From NCBI RefSeq assembly GCF_014651775.1, contig NZ_BMXN01000008.1, positions 62,001 through 126,000 on the forward strand: a DNA stretch of 64,000 nucleotides. The letters are read 5' to 3'. Positions 62,677-64,000 of this stretch are shown in pieces. Position 1 is the first letter of the stretch. Each line of letters opens with the position of its first letter. The position numbers and the translations under genes are program-made. The stretch is from Vreelandella hamiltonii. Its GTDB lineage: Bacteria > Pseudomonadota > Gammaproteobacteria > Pseudomonadales > Halomonadaceae. Below the pieces are notes generated by a model that did no database searches, was not told the origin of the DNA, and saw nothing but the letters and a program-made list of their open reading frames with translations.

Positions 62677-63297
62677 TCAAGCCGTCAGCCCAATTCCTCT
62701 CAAAATCACCGAGGTCACCGACTGCACGGCTTTTTCGAACTGCAGGTCGTCCAGCGGTTTATCGTCGTTGAGCAGGTAGATCTGGTAGTCGAAGTCGGCG
62801 TAGTGCTGGGTGGAGGCCCAGATCATGTAGAGCAGGTACGAAGGCTCGACGGGGTTGATTTGGCCGGAGTCGATCCACTCGCGGATTTTCGACTCTTTCA
62901 GCTTGGCCCATTCATAGAGGTTATCACGCAGCCGCTCCTTGAGAATCGGGGCGCCCTGCATCACTTCGGCCGCCCAGATCTTGGAGCCGTGGGCGCGGTA
63001 GCGGGAGTGGTTCATCTTGGCGCGAATGTAGGTGGAGAGAACCACCCGTGGGTCGTCGTACAGCTCGAAGCAGAGCGCGTCCTGCTTCCACACCTCCAGC
63101 AGCGCCAGCAGCACCTCCTGGTAGAGCGCCTTCTTGGTCGAGAAATAGTAGTGCACGTTGGACTTTGGCAGGTCGGCCAACTGGGCAATGTCGCCCATGG
63201 AGGCACCGGCGTAGCCTTTTTCGGCAAACAGCTGCTCCGCCGCTTGAAGGATTTTCTTGACGTTGGTTTGCCGTATTTCGTCCTGTGTTCTCGCCAC
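62677..63297 (-). CDS. TetR/RutR-like transcriptional regulator
   Basis: 206-residue repressor starting with GTG at 63297 (AAGGGA upstream). The open frame reaches 63351. The N-terminal helix-turn-helix (about 10-55) reads KKILQAAEQLFAEKGYAGASMGDIAQLADLPKSNVHYYFSTKKALYQEVLLALLEVW. The C-terminal domain (IWAAEVMQGAPILKERLRDNL, LLYMIWASTQHYADFD) matches the RutR-type ligand-binding domain in pattern and length. RutR binds uracil/thymine. Position after mmsA suggests control of beta-alanine or pyrimidine breakdown (inference). Confidence 0.87.
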   Translation of the reverse strand: MARTQDEIRQTNVKKILQAAEQLFAEKGYAGASMGDIAQLADLPKSNVHYYFSTKKALYQEVLLALLEVWKQDALCFELYDDPRVVLSTYIRAKMNHSRYRAHGSKIWAAEVMQGAPILKERLRDNLYEWAKLKESKIREWIDSGQINPVEPSYLLYMIWASTQHYADFDYQIYLLNDDKPLDDLQFEKAVQSVTSVILRGIGLTA

Positions 63298-63336
63298 GCT
63301 GGTATCCCTTTGCAACCATCCGCTCACAATACGCAC

Positions 63337-63381
63337 CAAAAACTGCACCACCGCCCCACAAGGAGGCAGGCGGTGGTGCAG
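63337..63381 (-). terminator. Rho-independent terminator of mmsA
   Basis: Perfect 13-bp stem (63343-63355 with 63369-63381) with a 13-nt loop. On the minus strand it is followed by TTTTTGG. It separates mmsA from the regulator gene downstream. Confidence 0.85.
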
Positions 63382-63408
63382 AGAAGATGGCGTAGTTAGC
63401 GCATCGCG

Positions 63409-64000
63409 TCAACGCTGGTTGGTGGGAAACGAGAACTCCGCCCGGGAGGCTTCGCTGACGGAGGGCCAGCGTTGGGAAACCGCTTTACGGCGCGTGTAGA
63501 AGCGCACCGAGTCTGGTCCGTAGGCGTGGAGGTCGCCAAACAGCGAGCGCTTCCAGCCGCCAAAGCTGTGGTAGGCCACCGGCACGGGCAGCGGCACGTT
63601 GACCCCCACCATGCCCACTTCGATACCGTCGGTGAAGCGGCGGGCGGCTTCGCCATCGCGAGTGAACAGGCAGGTGCCGTTGCCGTATTCGTGGTCGTTG
63701 ATCAGCTGCATGGCGTCGTCCAGGCTGCCGACCCGCACCACGCAGAGTACCGGCCCGAAGATCTCTTCCTGGTAAATGCGCATCTCCGCAGTGACGTGAT
63801 CGAACAGACAGCCACCGACGAAATAGCCCTCTTCATGGCCTGCCACGCTCAGGCCGCGCCCATCCGCCACGAGCGAAGCGCCAGCGTTAACGCCGTCTTC
63901 GATAAACCCAAGCACTTTATCGCGATGTTCGGCGGTGACCAGCGGGCCCATGTCCAGGCCTTGATCGGTACCGGGGCCCACCTTCAACTGGGCGATCTTG
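63409..64000 (-). CDS. mmsA: Methylmalonate-semialdehyde dehydrogenase (CoA-acylating), N-terminus outside window
   Basis: About 197 C-terminal residues of an aldehyde dehydrogenase. The segment [25 protein letters not shown] is followed by the family motif [13 protein letters not shown] and the MmsA-type ending [45 protein letters not shown]. The catalytic Cys lies in the missing N-terminal part. MmsA converts methylmalonate or malonate semialdehyde to propionyl- or acetyl-CoA, so it can finish valine and beta-alanine catabolism, the latter following the pyrimidine pathway encoded at 36-42 kb. The frame continues past 64000. Confidence 0.9.
   Translation of the reverse strand, partial: KIAQLKVGPGTDQGLDMGPLVTAEHRDKVLGFIEDGVNAGASLVADGRGLSVAGHEEGYFVGGCLFDHVTAEMRIYQEEIFGPVLCVVRVGSLDDAMQLINDHEYGNGTCLFTRDGEAARRFTDGIEVGMVGVNVPLPVPVAYHSFGGWKRSLFGDLHAYGPDSVRFYTRRKAVSQRWPSVSEASRAEFSFPTNQR

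Overview
The window is GC-rich, densely packed gammaproteobacterial chromosome. The gene families and their arrangement (a Wsp-like chemosensory cluster, a DUF3305/DUF3306 formate dehydrogenase operon, CodA and NCS1 nitrogen scavenging, phosphatidylcholine synthase, a DUF1127 protein) suggest Halomonas or a close relative in the Halomonadaceae. That is an inference from gene content. No rRNA or tRNA gene was recognised. All gene calls rest on reading translated sequence and context, because no database search was possible.

Layout. 1-1330: C-terminally cut sodium/solute symporter (-). 1632-3831: yjfL-yjfM-yjfC-like operon (+). 3859-4806: an unidentified protein with faint ANL adenylation-enzyme features (-). 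5111-14755: chemosensory operon (+) with receptor, CheB, CheR-TPR, hybrid CheA-REC, a lone receiver, an Hpt-REC-REC-GGDEF diguanylate cyclase and two CheW-type proteins. It resembles a rearranged Wsp system that controls c-di-GMP rather than a flagellar motor. 14738-16849: moeA, moaB and a DUF1244 gene (-). 16951-25458: membrane-bound formate dehydrogenase operon (-). 25603-30346: divergent fdhD-mobA-moeA-moaA-cobW-like operon (+), which would supply the molybdenum cofactor. 30320-33403: GGDEF/EAL protein (-). 33595-34500: LysR regulator, followed by a 147-bp foldback repeat.

34698-41957: NCS1 permease (-) and the reductive pyrimidine degradation operon (+; beta-ureidopropionase, dihydropyrimidinase, PreT, PreA), which ends in a strong terminator. 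42142-44785: orphan iron-siderophore-type binding protein and a second chemoreceptor, convergent on a 17-bp hairpin. 45105-48309: nitrate ABC transporter nrtABD. Its leader has a sigma-54-type promoter and two hairpins with ANTAR-type hexaloops; the second overlaps an intrinsic terminator. 48306-51571: operon of two GltI-like periplasmic binding proteins and a membrane diguanylate cyclase, without transporter genes. 51886-53139: CodA-family deaminase behind a second sigma-54-type promoter and with altered active-site residues.

53184-61829: GNAT acetyltransferase, two MocR-type regulators with candidate operators, phosphatidylcholine synthase, Tag glycosylase, an MDR oxidoreductase, DUF1127, PhzF and an M20 carbamoylase. 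61949-64000: histidine phosphatase, TetR regulator and the C-terminal part of methylmalonate-semialdehyde dehydrogenase (all -). The last enzyme could finish beta-alanine breakdown from the pyrimidine pathway.

The main themes are nitrogen scavenging (nitrate, pyrimidines, cytosine-like bases, carbamoyl compounds), formate oxidation with its Mo-cofactor supply, and three separate c-di-GMP modules. The most interesting signals are the nrt leader RNA, the phosphorelay-like architecture of the Wsp-like cluster, the operon of binding proteins with a diguanylate cyclase, and the CodA active-site changes.
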